DNA of 64,000 nt from Streptomyces sp. MJM8645 (lineage in GTDB: Bacteria; Actinomycetota; Actinomycetes; Streptomycetales; Streptomycetaceae): the NCBI RefSeq assembly GCF_001625365.1, contig NZ_LJJF01000001.1:5574501-5638500 (forward strand), in the 5' to 3' direction. The notes below the pieces were generated by a model, which saw nothing but the letters and a program-made list of their open reading frames with translations, did no database searches and had not been told where the DNA came from. Positions 49,574 through 58,430 of the stretch are shown here, in pieces; position 1 is the stretch's first letter, and each line of letters starts with the position of its first letter. The translations under genes were made by a program, and so were the position numbers.

Positions 49574-49593
49574 AGGTGCAGTTCTCTGCACCT
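49574..49593. promoter_or_regulatory. GGTGCA-type perfect palindrome, copy C
   Basis: AGGTGCAGTTCTCTGCACCT, identical over all 20 bases to copy B. It lies in the 320-bp divergent gap (49448-49767) between the lipoprotein gene and leuC, 175 bp before the leuC start, so it could control either. The rest of the gap shows no gene. Confidence 0.65.
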
Positions 49594-49767
49594 TTCTTCG
49601 TGCACGTGATCGCCTGTGCTGGGCGTTTTCGCACCGGCTTAAAGACGTGGTGGGCGGCGGGTGGCGCCATGGAGGCTGAGGTCCGTACGGCCGGGACGGC
49701 ATGCGGTGGCCGGGGTTCCGCCCCAAGGCCGTAGTGCACGGACAGCGCAGGGGAGAGAGGGACGACG

Positions 49768-51168
<1,401 letters not shown>

Positions 51169-51203
51169 CAGCGCCGGCCCGGCCGGAGAGAGGACAGCTG
51201 AGT

Positions 51204-51887
51204 ATGGAACCCTTCGTCGAACACCACGGTCGCGCGGTCGCCCTGCGCCGCGACGACGTCGACACCGACCAGATCCTGCCCGCGGAGTTCTGCAAGCGGG
51301 TCACCAAGAGCGGCTACGAGGACGCGCTGTTCGCCCGCTGGCGCGCCGAGGACGGCTTCGTCCTGGAGCAGCCGCGCCACGCGGGCGCGACGGTCCTGCT
51401 GGCCGGCCGGGACTTCGGCATCGGCAGCTCCCGCGAGCACGCCGTCTGGGCGCTGCGCGACTGGGGGTTCCGCGCCGTCGTCGCCACCGGCTTCGGCGAC
51501 ATCTTCCGCCGCAACGCCCTCAACAACGGGCTCGTCCCGGTCGACCTGCCGACCCCCGTGGTCGAGGAGCTGATGGACCTCGCGGAGTCCGCCGAGGGCC
51601 TGCGGCTCACCGTGGACCTGCGGGCCGGCCTGCTGCGCCGGCCGGGCGGCGAGCACCCGTTCACGGTCGACGCGCGGGCCCGGGCCCGGCTGCTCGAAGG
51701 GCAGGACGTGATCGCGGAGACCCTGCTCAGGACCGGGGACATCGAGGCGTACGAGGCGGGCCGCCCGTCCTGGCTGCCCGAGATCCCGCGCGGCGCCTTC
51801 GACCTGGCCGAACAGCGGCTCCAGGACGAAGCGCCGCTCCAGACCGAACAGCGGCTGCGGACCGACGCCGCGGGAGTGAGCCGATGA
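51204..51887 (+). CDS. leuD: 3-isopropylmalate dehydratase small subunit-like protein
   Basis: 227 residues, about 30 longer than usual because of a C-terminal tail (EQRLQDEAPLQTEQRLRTDAAG). Typical LeuD features: DDVDTDQILPAEFCKR, FGIGSSREHAVWAL, FGDIFRRNALNNGLVPV. It forms the swivel domain completing the LeuC active site. Starts 35 bp after leuC behind GGAGAGAGG; its stop overlaps the aminotransferase start by 4 bp. Confidence 0.9.
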   Translation: MEPFVEHHGRAVALRRDDVDTDQILPAEFCKRVTKSGYEDALFARWRAEDGFVLEQPRHAGATVLLAGRDFGIGSSREHAVWALRDWGFRAVVATGFGDIFRRNALNNGLVPVDLPTPVVEELMDLAESAEGLRLTVDLRAGLLRRPGGEHPFTVDARARARLLEGQDVIAETLLRTGDIEAYEAGRPSWLPEIPRGAFDLAEQRLQDEAPLQTEQRLRTDAAGVSR

Positions 51888-53083
51888 GCGCCACCACGCA
51901 CCATGACACCCCGGCCCGCCGCGCCCTGGGCGCCGAGCGGGTCGCCGGACTGCCCGGCGGGGGGCTGGCCGCGCTGCTGCTGGAGGGGCTGCCGCCGGAC
52001 ACCGTCGACCTCGCCGTCGGCACCCCGGCCTACCCCGACACGCCGCCCGGGCTGGTCGAGGCGGCGGTGACCGCGCTGCGGGCCGGCGTCCACCAGTACC
52101 AGGACCCGGCCGGGCTGGCGCTGCTGCGCGAGCGGATCGCCGCGGCCCTGCCCGGCGCCCCGGACCCGGGCTCCGAGATCACCGTCACCGTCGGCGGCAG
52201 CGAGGGGCTGGCCGTCGCCCTGCTCTCGTTCGTCGACCCCGGCGACGAGGTGATCGTGTTCGAGCCCTTCTACGAGAACTTCCTCAGCGCCATCGCCCTC
52301 ACCGGCGCCCGCCCGCGCCCGGTCCGGCTGCGGGAGCCCGACTGGAGCGTCGACCCGGACGAGCTGGCCGCGGCCTTCGGACCGCGCACCCGCGCCGTCA
52401 TCGTGAACAGCCCGGCCAACCCGACCGGCGTCGTCCTGGAGCGCGGCACCCTCGACCTGCTCGCCGAGCTGTGCCGGCGCTGGGGCACCGTGGTGATCTC
52501 GGACGAGGTGTACGCCGGGTACGTCTACGAGTCGGCCGGCTACCGCTCGGTCGCCGAGATCGAGGGCCTGGTCGACCGGTCCGTGGTGGTCGGCAGCCTC
52601 TCCAAGAGCCATGCGATCAGCGGCTGGCGGCTCGGCTTCCTGCGCGCGGCGCCGGAGCTCACCGCCCTGCTGCGCAAGGTGCACGTGGCCACCACCGGCG
52701 GCGCGGCGGCCGCGCTCCAGCACGCCGCCGCCAACGCGGACCTGCTGCTGCCGGAGCGCTGGGACCACGCGGCGGGGATGCGCGAGCGGCGCGACCGGAC
52801 GGTGGCCCTGCTGCGGGACGCCGGCTTCGACTTCACGCCCCCGGCCGGCGGCTGCTACGTGCTGGCCCGGATCGACGGGCTGACCGACGAGCCCAGTCCG
52901 CGCTTCATCCGCACGCTGCTCGCCGAGACCGGTGTGCTGGTGGCGCCGGGCACCTCGTTCTTCGTCGATCCGGCCGATGGCGAGCGCTACGTCCGGATCG
53001 CCTTCAACCGTCCACTCCAGACCCTCGACACCGCTGCCGAGCGGCTTCGCGCCCGCAGCCCGCAGAAGGGAGTCACTCCGTGA
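51884..53083 (+). CDS. Class I PLP aminotransferase
   Basis: 399 residues. NSPANPTG, VISDEVYAGYVY, and SLSKSHAISGWRLGF with the Schiff-base Lys identify the aspartate/aromatic aminotransferase class I fold; a late RIAFN carries the carboxylate-binding Arg. ATG 51884 overlaps leuD by 4 bp and the stop overlaps the dioxygenase start by 4 bp. In the homologation model it would aminate the extended 2-oxo acid made by the LeuABCD-type steps. Substrate not readable. Confidence 0.9.
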   Translation: MSATTHHDTPARRALGAERVAGLPGGGLAALLLEGLPPDTVDLAVGTPAYPDTPPGLVEAAVTALRAGVHQYQDPAGLALLRERIAAALPGAPDPGSEITVTVGGSEGLAVALLSFVDPGDEVIVFEPFYENFLSAIALTGARPRPVRLREPDWSVDPDELAAAFGPRTRAVIVNSPANPTGVVLERGTLDLLAELCRRWGTVVISDEVYAGYVYESAGYRSVAEIEGLVDRSVVVGSLSKSHAISGWRLGFLRAAPELTALLRKVHVATTGGAAAALQHAAANADLLLPERWDHAAGMRERRDRTVALLRDAGFDFTPPAGGCYVLARIDGLTDEPSPRFIRTLLAETGVLVAPGTSFFVDPADGERYVRIAFNRPLQTLDTAAERLRARSPQKGVTP

Positions 53084-54108
53084 CAACCGCCATCAGCATC
53101 TCGACCGAAGCGCGGCACGACGGACTGGTCCTCGGGATCACCGCCGAGACCGCGGGCAACCGGCTGGTCGACCTCGGCAAGGAGCAGGGGGAGTTCATCC
53201 GCCGGCGGATCACCGAGCACGGCGCGGTCGTGCTCAGCGGCTTCGACTGGCAGGAGTGGCCGGAGCTGGACACCTTCGTCAACGCCGTCGTCGGCCGGCC
53301 GCTCGACTACACCGAGCGCTCCTCGCCGCGCACCGAGCTGCACCCCGGGGTGTTCACGGCCACCGACCACCCGGCGACCGAGGAGATCTTCCTCCACACC
53401 GAGCAGTCGTACAACCTGAACGTCCCGCGCTACCTGTTCTTCTTCTGCCGCCAGGAGTCGCCGGACGGCGGCGCCAGCCTGCTGGCCGACTGCCGCGCCC
53501 TGCACGCCGGGCTGCCCCGGGAGACCGCCGAGCGGTTCGAGCGCGAGGGCTACCTGCTCGTCCGCAACTTCCGCCCCGGCCTGGGCCTTTCCTGGCAGGA
53601 GGCGTTCGGCACCAGCGACCCGGACGAGGTCAAGGCCTACTGCGACGCCAACAGCATCGAGCTGGAGTGGCTGGAGCGCAACCACCTGAGGACGCGTCAG
53701 CTCCGCTGGGCCGTCGCCACCCACCCGGAGACCGGCGTCCGCTCCTGGTTCAACCACCTGACCTTCTTCCACGCCCGCACCCTGCGCGAGGACGTCGCCG
53801 ACTTCCTGCTGGAGGAGTACGGCCCGTGGGGGATGCCCACCAACACCTTCTACGCGGACGGCAGCGAGATCCCGGACGAGGTCGTCCGGCAGCTCCAGGC
53901 CGCGTACCGGGCGCAGCAGATCGACGTCAACGTGCACACCGGTGAGGTCCTGATCGTGGACAACATCAGCGTGGCGCACGGGCGGGCTCCCTTCGTGCCG
54001 CCGCGTGACCTGTTCGTCAGCATGGCCGGGGCGCACGCGTGGTCCGAACTCCGCCCGGTGGAGCGGACGTCGGCGCCCGCGGTGGCGCTGCCGACCCCGC
54101 CGCAGTGA
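53080..54108 (+). CDS. TauD/SyrP-like Fe(II)/2-oxoglutarate dioxygenase
   Basis: 342 residues from GTG 53080. The metal site is H-x-E with His106 and Glu108 (FLHTEQSYN) and distal His300 (NISVAHGRAPF); the 2OG-binding Arg follows in the C-terminal part. SyrP-like members hydroxylate amino acids, often while bound to an NRPS carrier protein. Glu instead of the commoner Asp at the metal site is a known variant in the clavaminate/SyrP branch. Coupling to the aminotransferase and LeuCD suggests beta- or gamma-hydroxylation of the unusual residue. Confidence 0.87.
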   Translation: MTTAISISTEARHDGLVLGITAETAGNRLVDLGKEQGEFIRRRITEHGAVVLSGFDWQEWPELDTFVNAVVGRPLDYTERSSPRTELHPGVFTATDHPATEEIFLHTEQSYNLNVPRYLFFFCRQESPDGGASLLADCRALHAGLPRETAERFEREGYLLVRNFRPGLGLSWQEAFGTSDPDEVKAYCDANSIELEWLERNHLRTRQLRWAVATHPETGVRSWFNHLTFFHARTLREDVADFLLEEYGPWGMPTNTFYADGSEIPDEVVRQLQAAYRAQQIDVNVHTGEVLIVDNISVAHGRAPFVPPRDLFVSMAGAHAWSELRPVERTSAPAVALPTPPQ

Positions 54109-55424
54109 CCTCGGGCAGTACGACGGCCGATGCCGCCGTGGCCGCGGAGCCGGGCCCGCCGCCGCTGTCCCGCAACCGCGAGTACAACGTGCTGTGGACC
54201 GCGAACATGGTCTCCCAGCTGGGGGCGCAGGGCACGCTGATCGCGTACCCGCTGCTGGTGCTCGGGCTCGGCGGCTCCGCCTTCGAGGCCTCGCTGGCCG
54301 AGTTCGCGATCGCCGGGTCGCGGGCGCTCGCGGCGCTCCCCTCGGGGGCGCTGGCCGACCGGGTCAGCCGCAAGACGCTGATGCTGGTCTCGGAGTTCGG
54401 GCGGGCCGCGGCGCTGGGCGTGCTCGCGCTGCTGGTGGCGATCGGGCACGCGCCGCTGGCGGCCATCGTGGTGGTGGCGGTGGTCGAAGGGGTGTGCACC
54501 TCGCTGTTCGGCACCGCCGACCAGGCGCTGCTGCCGAGCGTCGTGCCGTCCTCGCAACTCGCCGACGCCGTGACCCGCAACACCGCCCGCTACTACCTCG
54601 CGACCATCGTGGGCCCGGGGATCGGCGGATTCCTGTACGGCGTCCAGCGGTTGCTGCCGTTCGTCGCCCAGGCGGTGACCTCGGCGATCGCCTTCGTCAC
54701 GCTGTTGTTCCTGCGGCTGCCGGCGCCGCCGCCCGCACCGGCGTCGTCGCCCGAGGGCGAGGGCGAGGGCGAGGGTGCGGACCGGCCCGAGGGGACGTTG
54801 CAGGCGATGGCGTCGGGGCTGCGCTGGCTGCGCGGCAACCCGGCGGTGCGGGCCACCGTGCTGTTCGGCACCGCCTTCAACCTGGTGTTCAGCGGCCTGC
54901 TGATCGCCGTGGTGGTGATGGCCCAGCAGGACGGGCGGTCCGGTGCCGAGATCGGCGCCATCGGCGCCCTGGTCGGCGCGGGCGGCGTGTCGGGTGCGCT
55001 GGCGGCCGGGCGGCTGCGCCGCTCGCTCTCGCCGTTCACGGCGCTCATGGTGCTGACCTGGGCCACCGCCGTGCTGGTGCCGCTGCTCGCGGTGGTGCCG
55101 ACCGGCTGGCCGTCCGGGCTGGTGCTGGGCGCGGCCGCGTTCCTCGCACCCACCGCCACCGCCCTGGTGGCGGGTCATCAGATGATGGTCACCCCCGATG
55201 AGATGCGCGGCCGGCTGGCCGGCCTGATCGGGGTCTCGATGGGCGCCGGCGCGGCGCTCGGCCCGCTGCTGTGCGGGCTGCTGCTGGAGACGGTGCACGC
55301 CGTGCCCACCGTCCTGAGCTGTGCGGCGGCGTTCCTGCTGATCGCACTCGGCGTGACCGTCACCCCCGCGGTCCGCGCCTTCCCCGCCCTGCCCGACAAC
55401 CGGGAGCACCCGTCCGGGAGTTGA
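54105..55424 (+). CDS. MFS transporter of the enterobactin-exporter (EntS) type
   Basis: 439 residues from GTG 54105 (4-bp overlap with the dioxygenase gene). About 12 membrane segments with motif A-like GALADRVSRKTLML. The central cytoplasmic loop contains an EGEGEGEGE repeat (around 54755-54780). Similar MFS proteins export siderophores and peptides. Last gene of the coupled operon, ended by a 19-bp hairpin. Confidence 0.87.
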   Translation: MTSGSTTADAAVAAEPGPPPLSRNREYNVLWTANMVSQLGAQGTLIAYPLLVLGLGGSAFEASLAEFAIAGSRALAALPSGALADRVSRKTLMLVSEFGRAAALGVLALLVAIGHAPLAAIVVVAVVEGVCTSLFGTADQALLPSVVPSSQLADAVTRNTARYYLATIVGPGIGGFLYGVQRLLPFVAQAVTSAIAFVTLLFLRLPAPPPAPASSPEGEGEGEGADRPEGTLQAMASGLRWLRGNPAVRATVLFGTAFNLVFSGLLIAVVVMAQQDGRSGAEIGAIGALVGAGGVSGALAAGRLRRSLSPFTALMVLTWATAVLVPLLAVVPTGWPSGLVLGAAAFLAPTATALVAGHQMMVTPDEMRGRLAGLIGVSMGAGAALGPLLCGLLLETVHAVPTVLSCAAAFLLIALGVTVTPAVRAFPALPDNREHPSGS

Positions 55425-55433
55425 GGAGGGGGA

Positions 55434-55476
55434 CGCGGAGAGGGGCGGCGCCCGACCGGCGCCGCCCCTCTCCGCG
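55434..55476. terminator. Bidirectional terminator, perfect 19-bp stem
   Basis: CGCGGAGAGGGGCGGCGCC (55434-55452) pairs perfectly with GGCGCCGCCCCTCTCCGCG (55458-55476). It separates the rightward operon from the convergent two-component genes. Confidence 0.88.
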
Positions 55477-55493
55477 TGTCCTGCTTTGGGCGT

Positions 55494-56138
55494 TCAGGCC
55501 CGCAGGTAGGTGAGCACGGCGAGCACCCGGCGGTGGCCGCTGTCCGGCGTGGGCATGTTCAGCTTGGCGAAGATGTTGCCGATGTGCTTGTTCACCGAAC
55601 TCTCCGCGATGAACAGCATCTCGGCGATGGTGCCGTTGTTGCGCCCCTCCGCCATCAGCGCCAGGACCTCGCGCTCGCGCTGGGTCAGCGAGGACAGCGG
55701 GTCGTCGCCGGCCCGGCGGACCATCAGCTGCGAGATGACCTCCGGGTCCATCGCGGTGCCGCCGTCGGCGACCCGTTCCAGCGCGAGCAGGAACTCCTCG
55801 GCGCGCCCCACCCGGTCCTTCAGCAGGTAGCCGACCCCGGAGGCGCTCTGCGCCAGCAGCTCCGTCGCGTACGCCCGTTCGACGTACTGCGAGAGCACCA
55901 GGACGGGCAGGTTGGGCAGTTGCTTGCGGGCCTCGACGACGGCGCGCAGGCCCTCGTCGCGGAACGTCGGCGGCAGCCGGACGTCCACCACGGCGACGTC
56001 CGGGCGGTGTGCGAGCAGCGCGGGCAGCAGGTCGTCCCCGTTGTCCACGGTGACGCACACCTCGTGCCCCTCGCTGTTCAGCAGCAGGACCAGCCCCTCA
56101 CGGAGCAGGGCGTTGTCTTCGGCGATCAGGATCCGCAT
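55494..56138 (-). CDS. NarL-family response regulator
   Basis: 214 residues. Receiver with AEDN acidic patch, VAVVDVRLPP phospho-acceptor and LLKDRV Lys; C-terminal LuxR helix-turn-helix LTQREREVLALMAEGRNNGTIAEMLFIAESSVNKHIGNIFAKL. The start at ATG 56138 overlaps the kinase gene by 13 bp. Likely controls the adjacent ABC exporter or NRPS genes. Confidence 0.94.
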   Translation of the reverse strand: MRILIAEDNALLREGLVLLLNSEGHEVCVTVDNGDDLLPALLAHRPDVAVVDVRLPPTFRDEGLRAVVEARKQLPNLPVLVLSQYVERAYATELLAQSASGVGYLLKDRVGRAEEFLLALERVADGGTAMDPEVISQLMVRRAGDDPLSSLTQREREVLALMAEGRNNGTIAEMLFIAESSVNKHIGNIFAKLNMPTPDSGHRRVLAVLTYLRA

Positions 56139-57445
56139 GGAATCTCCACCTTCAGTACGGTCGGGCCCCCGGGCGGGCTGAACAGGTCGGTGGTCCCGTC
56201 GAAGGCGGCGACCCGGCGCCGGAGTCCGAGGATCCCGCTCCCCGTGCCCTCGGTGGCGCCGCCCTTGCCGTCGTCCTCGACCCTGATCGAGATGGCGTCC
56301 GACGCGATCCGCAGCCACACCAGCGCGCTGCGCGCCCCGCTGTGCTTCGTGATGTTGGTGAGCGCCTCGGAGATCACGAAGTAGGCCGCGGCCTCGGCGG
56401 CGGCGGGCGCGCGGGGCGCCGCGCCGGCCGACTCGTCGATGTCTATCCGGGTCGGGACCCCGCACAGCGCGGTGAGCGCCCGGACGGCGTCGGTCAGTCC
56501 GCGGTCGGCGAGCACCGGCGGGTAGATGCCGCGGACGAGGTGGCGCAGCGACTCCAACGCCTGCTCGGCGAGGTTCTGGGCCGCGTCCACCATCTCCGGG
56601 ACCTGCTCGGGCCGTTGGCCGAGCGCGCGCTTGATCATGCCGAGCCGCAGCGAGACGGCGACGATGCCGGCCTGCGCGCCGTCGTGCAGGTCGCGTTCGA
56701 TCCGGCGCAGTTCGGCGTCGTGCGCGTCGAGCGCCTCGGCGCGGGTCACCGAGAGTTCGCGGACCCGCTGCGCGAGCGCGACCCGGGGGCGGGCGGTCAG
56801 CAGCCGGCGGGACATCCGGGCGTGCACGAGGGCCAGCCCGCGCATCGCGGCCATCGCCACCACGGCGTAGCCGACGCCGATGAACACCGCGACGAAGGAC
56901 TTCAGCCACGAGTCGACGTTCATCAGGATGATCGAGTTGCGCTCGCCCGACGCGAGCTTCCACCACACCGGTGCGGACAGCCAGTTGAAGGCGTTGCCGC
57001 AGATGCTCAGGGCGAAGATGCACAGGGCCGAGCCGACGACGCCGTGGGTGATCACCCAGACCAGGTCCTTGCGGACGGCCGGGTCGCGCAGGGAGGGCTT
57101 GCGGGGGCCGGTGCGGCCGGGCTCCAGGTCGCGGTAGGGCGTGCGGACCTCGGTCTCCAGCAGCCGGCCGACCCACCGGCGGTGGACCTCCGCGTACCTG
57201 CGCAGCACCCGCAGTGTCCTGGGCAGCAGCAGGAAGCCCGTTCCGACCAGGCAGAGCGCGAAGATGATGGCGATCAGGTAGAACAGCAGCAGCCCGGCGA
57301 GTCCGGTCATCAGGCAGAGCAGGACGTAGCCCGCGGCCGGAGGGAAACGGATCACCGTCTGGCGGACCCACTGCTCGGGTTGTAAGCGTCGCAACTCGGC
57401 AATGCTGGGGGCGCGCACGGCTCCTAAAACCCTCCGAGTCGTCAT
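56126..57445 (-). CDS. HisKA_3-type sensor histidine kinase
   Basis: 439 residues from ATG 57445. An N-terminal membrane region with two pairs of segments (about 40-80 and 130-200), then the phospho-acceptor RRIERDLHDGAQAGIVAVSLRLGM and a HATPase domain (AYFVISEALTNITKHS, DDGKGGATEGTGSGILGLRRRVAAFDG). The extracytoplasmic loop between the third and fourth spans is short, as in intramembrane-sensing kinases of the LiaS/DesK style that detect envelope-active compounds. Divergent from the ABC transporter genes. Confidence 0.93.
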   Translation of the reverse strand: MTTRRVLGAVRAPSIAELRRLQPEQWVRQTVIRFPPAAGYVLLCLMTGLAGLLLFYLIAIIFALCLVGTGFLLLPRTLRVLRRYAEVHRRWVGRLLETEVRTPYRDLEPGRTGPRKPSLRDPAVRKDLVWVITHGVVGSALCIFALSICGNAFNWLSAPVWWKLASGERNSIILMNVDSWLKSFVAVFIGVGYAVVAMAAMRGLALVHARMSRRLLTARPRVALAQRVRELSVTRAEALDAHDAELRRIERDLHDGAQAGIVAVSLRLGMIKRALGQRPEQVPEMVDAAQNLAEQALESLRHLVRGIYPPVLADRGLTDAVRALTALCGVPTRIDIDESAGAAPRAPAAAEAAAYFVISEALTNITKHSGARSALVWLRIASDAISIRVEDDGKGGATEGTGSGILGLRRRVAAFDGTTDLFSPPGGPTVLKVEIPCGS

Positions 57446-57482
57446 CCCGATCACCCTACCACCGTCCCAAATGCGGCGGTGG

Positions 57483-57500
57483 GTGGCACTTTTCTGCACC
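57483..57500. promoter_or_regulatory. GGTGCA-type near-palindrome, copy D
   Basis: GTGGCACTTTTCTGCACC shares its right half (TCTGCACC) exactly with copies B and C; the left half has a one-base shift. It sits in the 148-bp gap between the divergent kinase and ABC genes, 94 bp before the ATPase start. Confidence 0.4.
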
Positions 57501-57593
57501 ATCGACTCTCCAGTTCGTGCCCTGGTTCCGCACCTGCTCCAGGACTTACCTTCGTGAACGTCAAGTAGTGCGTGCGAGTGGTGGAGGCCGGAA

Positions 57594-58427
57594 GTGAGCA
57601 GAAAGGGACGCGGAGCGCGGACGGAGGAGTTCCAGAGCGCGGCCGCGGAGGAGGAGTACGCGGCGCCGCCGCGGCCGGACGGCAGTGCCGCTCTGGACGC
57701 CCACTGGGTCGTCCGCCTCGACGGGGTCCGGAAGACGTACGGCAAGGGCGCCGGGGCCGTGCACGCGCTGCGCGATCTGTCCCTCGCCTTCGCCCGGGGC
57801 ACCTTCACCGCGGTGATGGGTCCGTCCGGGGCGGGCAAGAGCACCTTCCTGCACTGCGCCGCCGGGCTGGACCGCCCGGACGCCGGCTCGGTGGTGCTCG
57901 GCGGTACCGAGCTGGCGCAGCTGAGCGAGGTCGATCTGACCATCATGCGCCGGGAGCGGGTCGGCTTCATCTTCCAGGCGTACAACCTGATGGCGGCGTT
58001 GACCGTCGCGGACAACATCACCCTGCCGCTGATGCTGGCCGGCCGCCAGCCGGACCACCAGTGGTTGCAGCAGGTCGTGACGCAGGTGGGTCTCGCCGAC
58101 CGGATGAGCCACCGGCCCTCGGAGCTGTCTGGCGGCCAGCAGCAGCGGGTGGCCATCGCCCGGGCGCTGGCGGCGCGGCCCGAGGTGGTCTTCGCGGACG
58201 AGCCGACCGGCGCGCTGGACACCCGCACCGCCAAGCAGGTGCTGACGCTGCTGCGCGAGGTCGTGGACAGCCTCGGACAGACGGTGATCATGGTGACCCA
58301 CGACCCGATCGCCGCCTCCTACGCGCACCGCGTGGTGTTCCTCGCGGACGGGAGCTACGCGGAGGAGATGACGCACCCCACTCCGGACCGGGTGGCCGAG
58401 CGCATGACCCGGCTGGGGGAGTGGTGA
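57594..58427 (+). CDS. ABC transporter ATP-binding protein (MacB/LolD type)
   Basis: 277 residues from GTG 57594. A 35-residue hydrophilic N-terminal extension precedes the domain. All motifs are intact: Walker A GPSGAGKST, signature LSGGQQQR, Walker B VVFADEPTGALD, switch His in MVTHD. It drives the FtsX-type permease encoded 3 bp downstream. Near an NRPS and a cell-envelope-sensing kinase it probably gives export of, or resistance to, the peptide. Confidence 0.94.
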   Translation: MSRKGRGARTEEFQSAAAEEEYAAPPRPDGSAALDAHWVVRLDGVRKTYGKGAGAVHALRDLSLAFARGTFTAVMGPSGAGKSTFLHCAAGLDRPDAGSVVLGGTELAQLSEVDLTIMRRERVGFIFQAYNLMAALTVADNITLPLMLAGRQPDHQWLQQVVTQVGLADRMSHRPSELSGGQQQRVAIARALAARPEVVFADEPTGALDTRTAKQVLTLLREVVDSLGQTVIMVTHDPIAASYAHRVVFLADGSYAEEMTHPTPDRVAERMTRLGEW

Positions 58428-58430
58428 GAC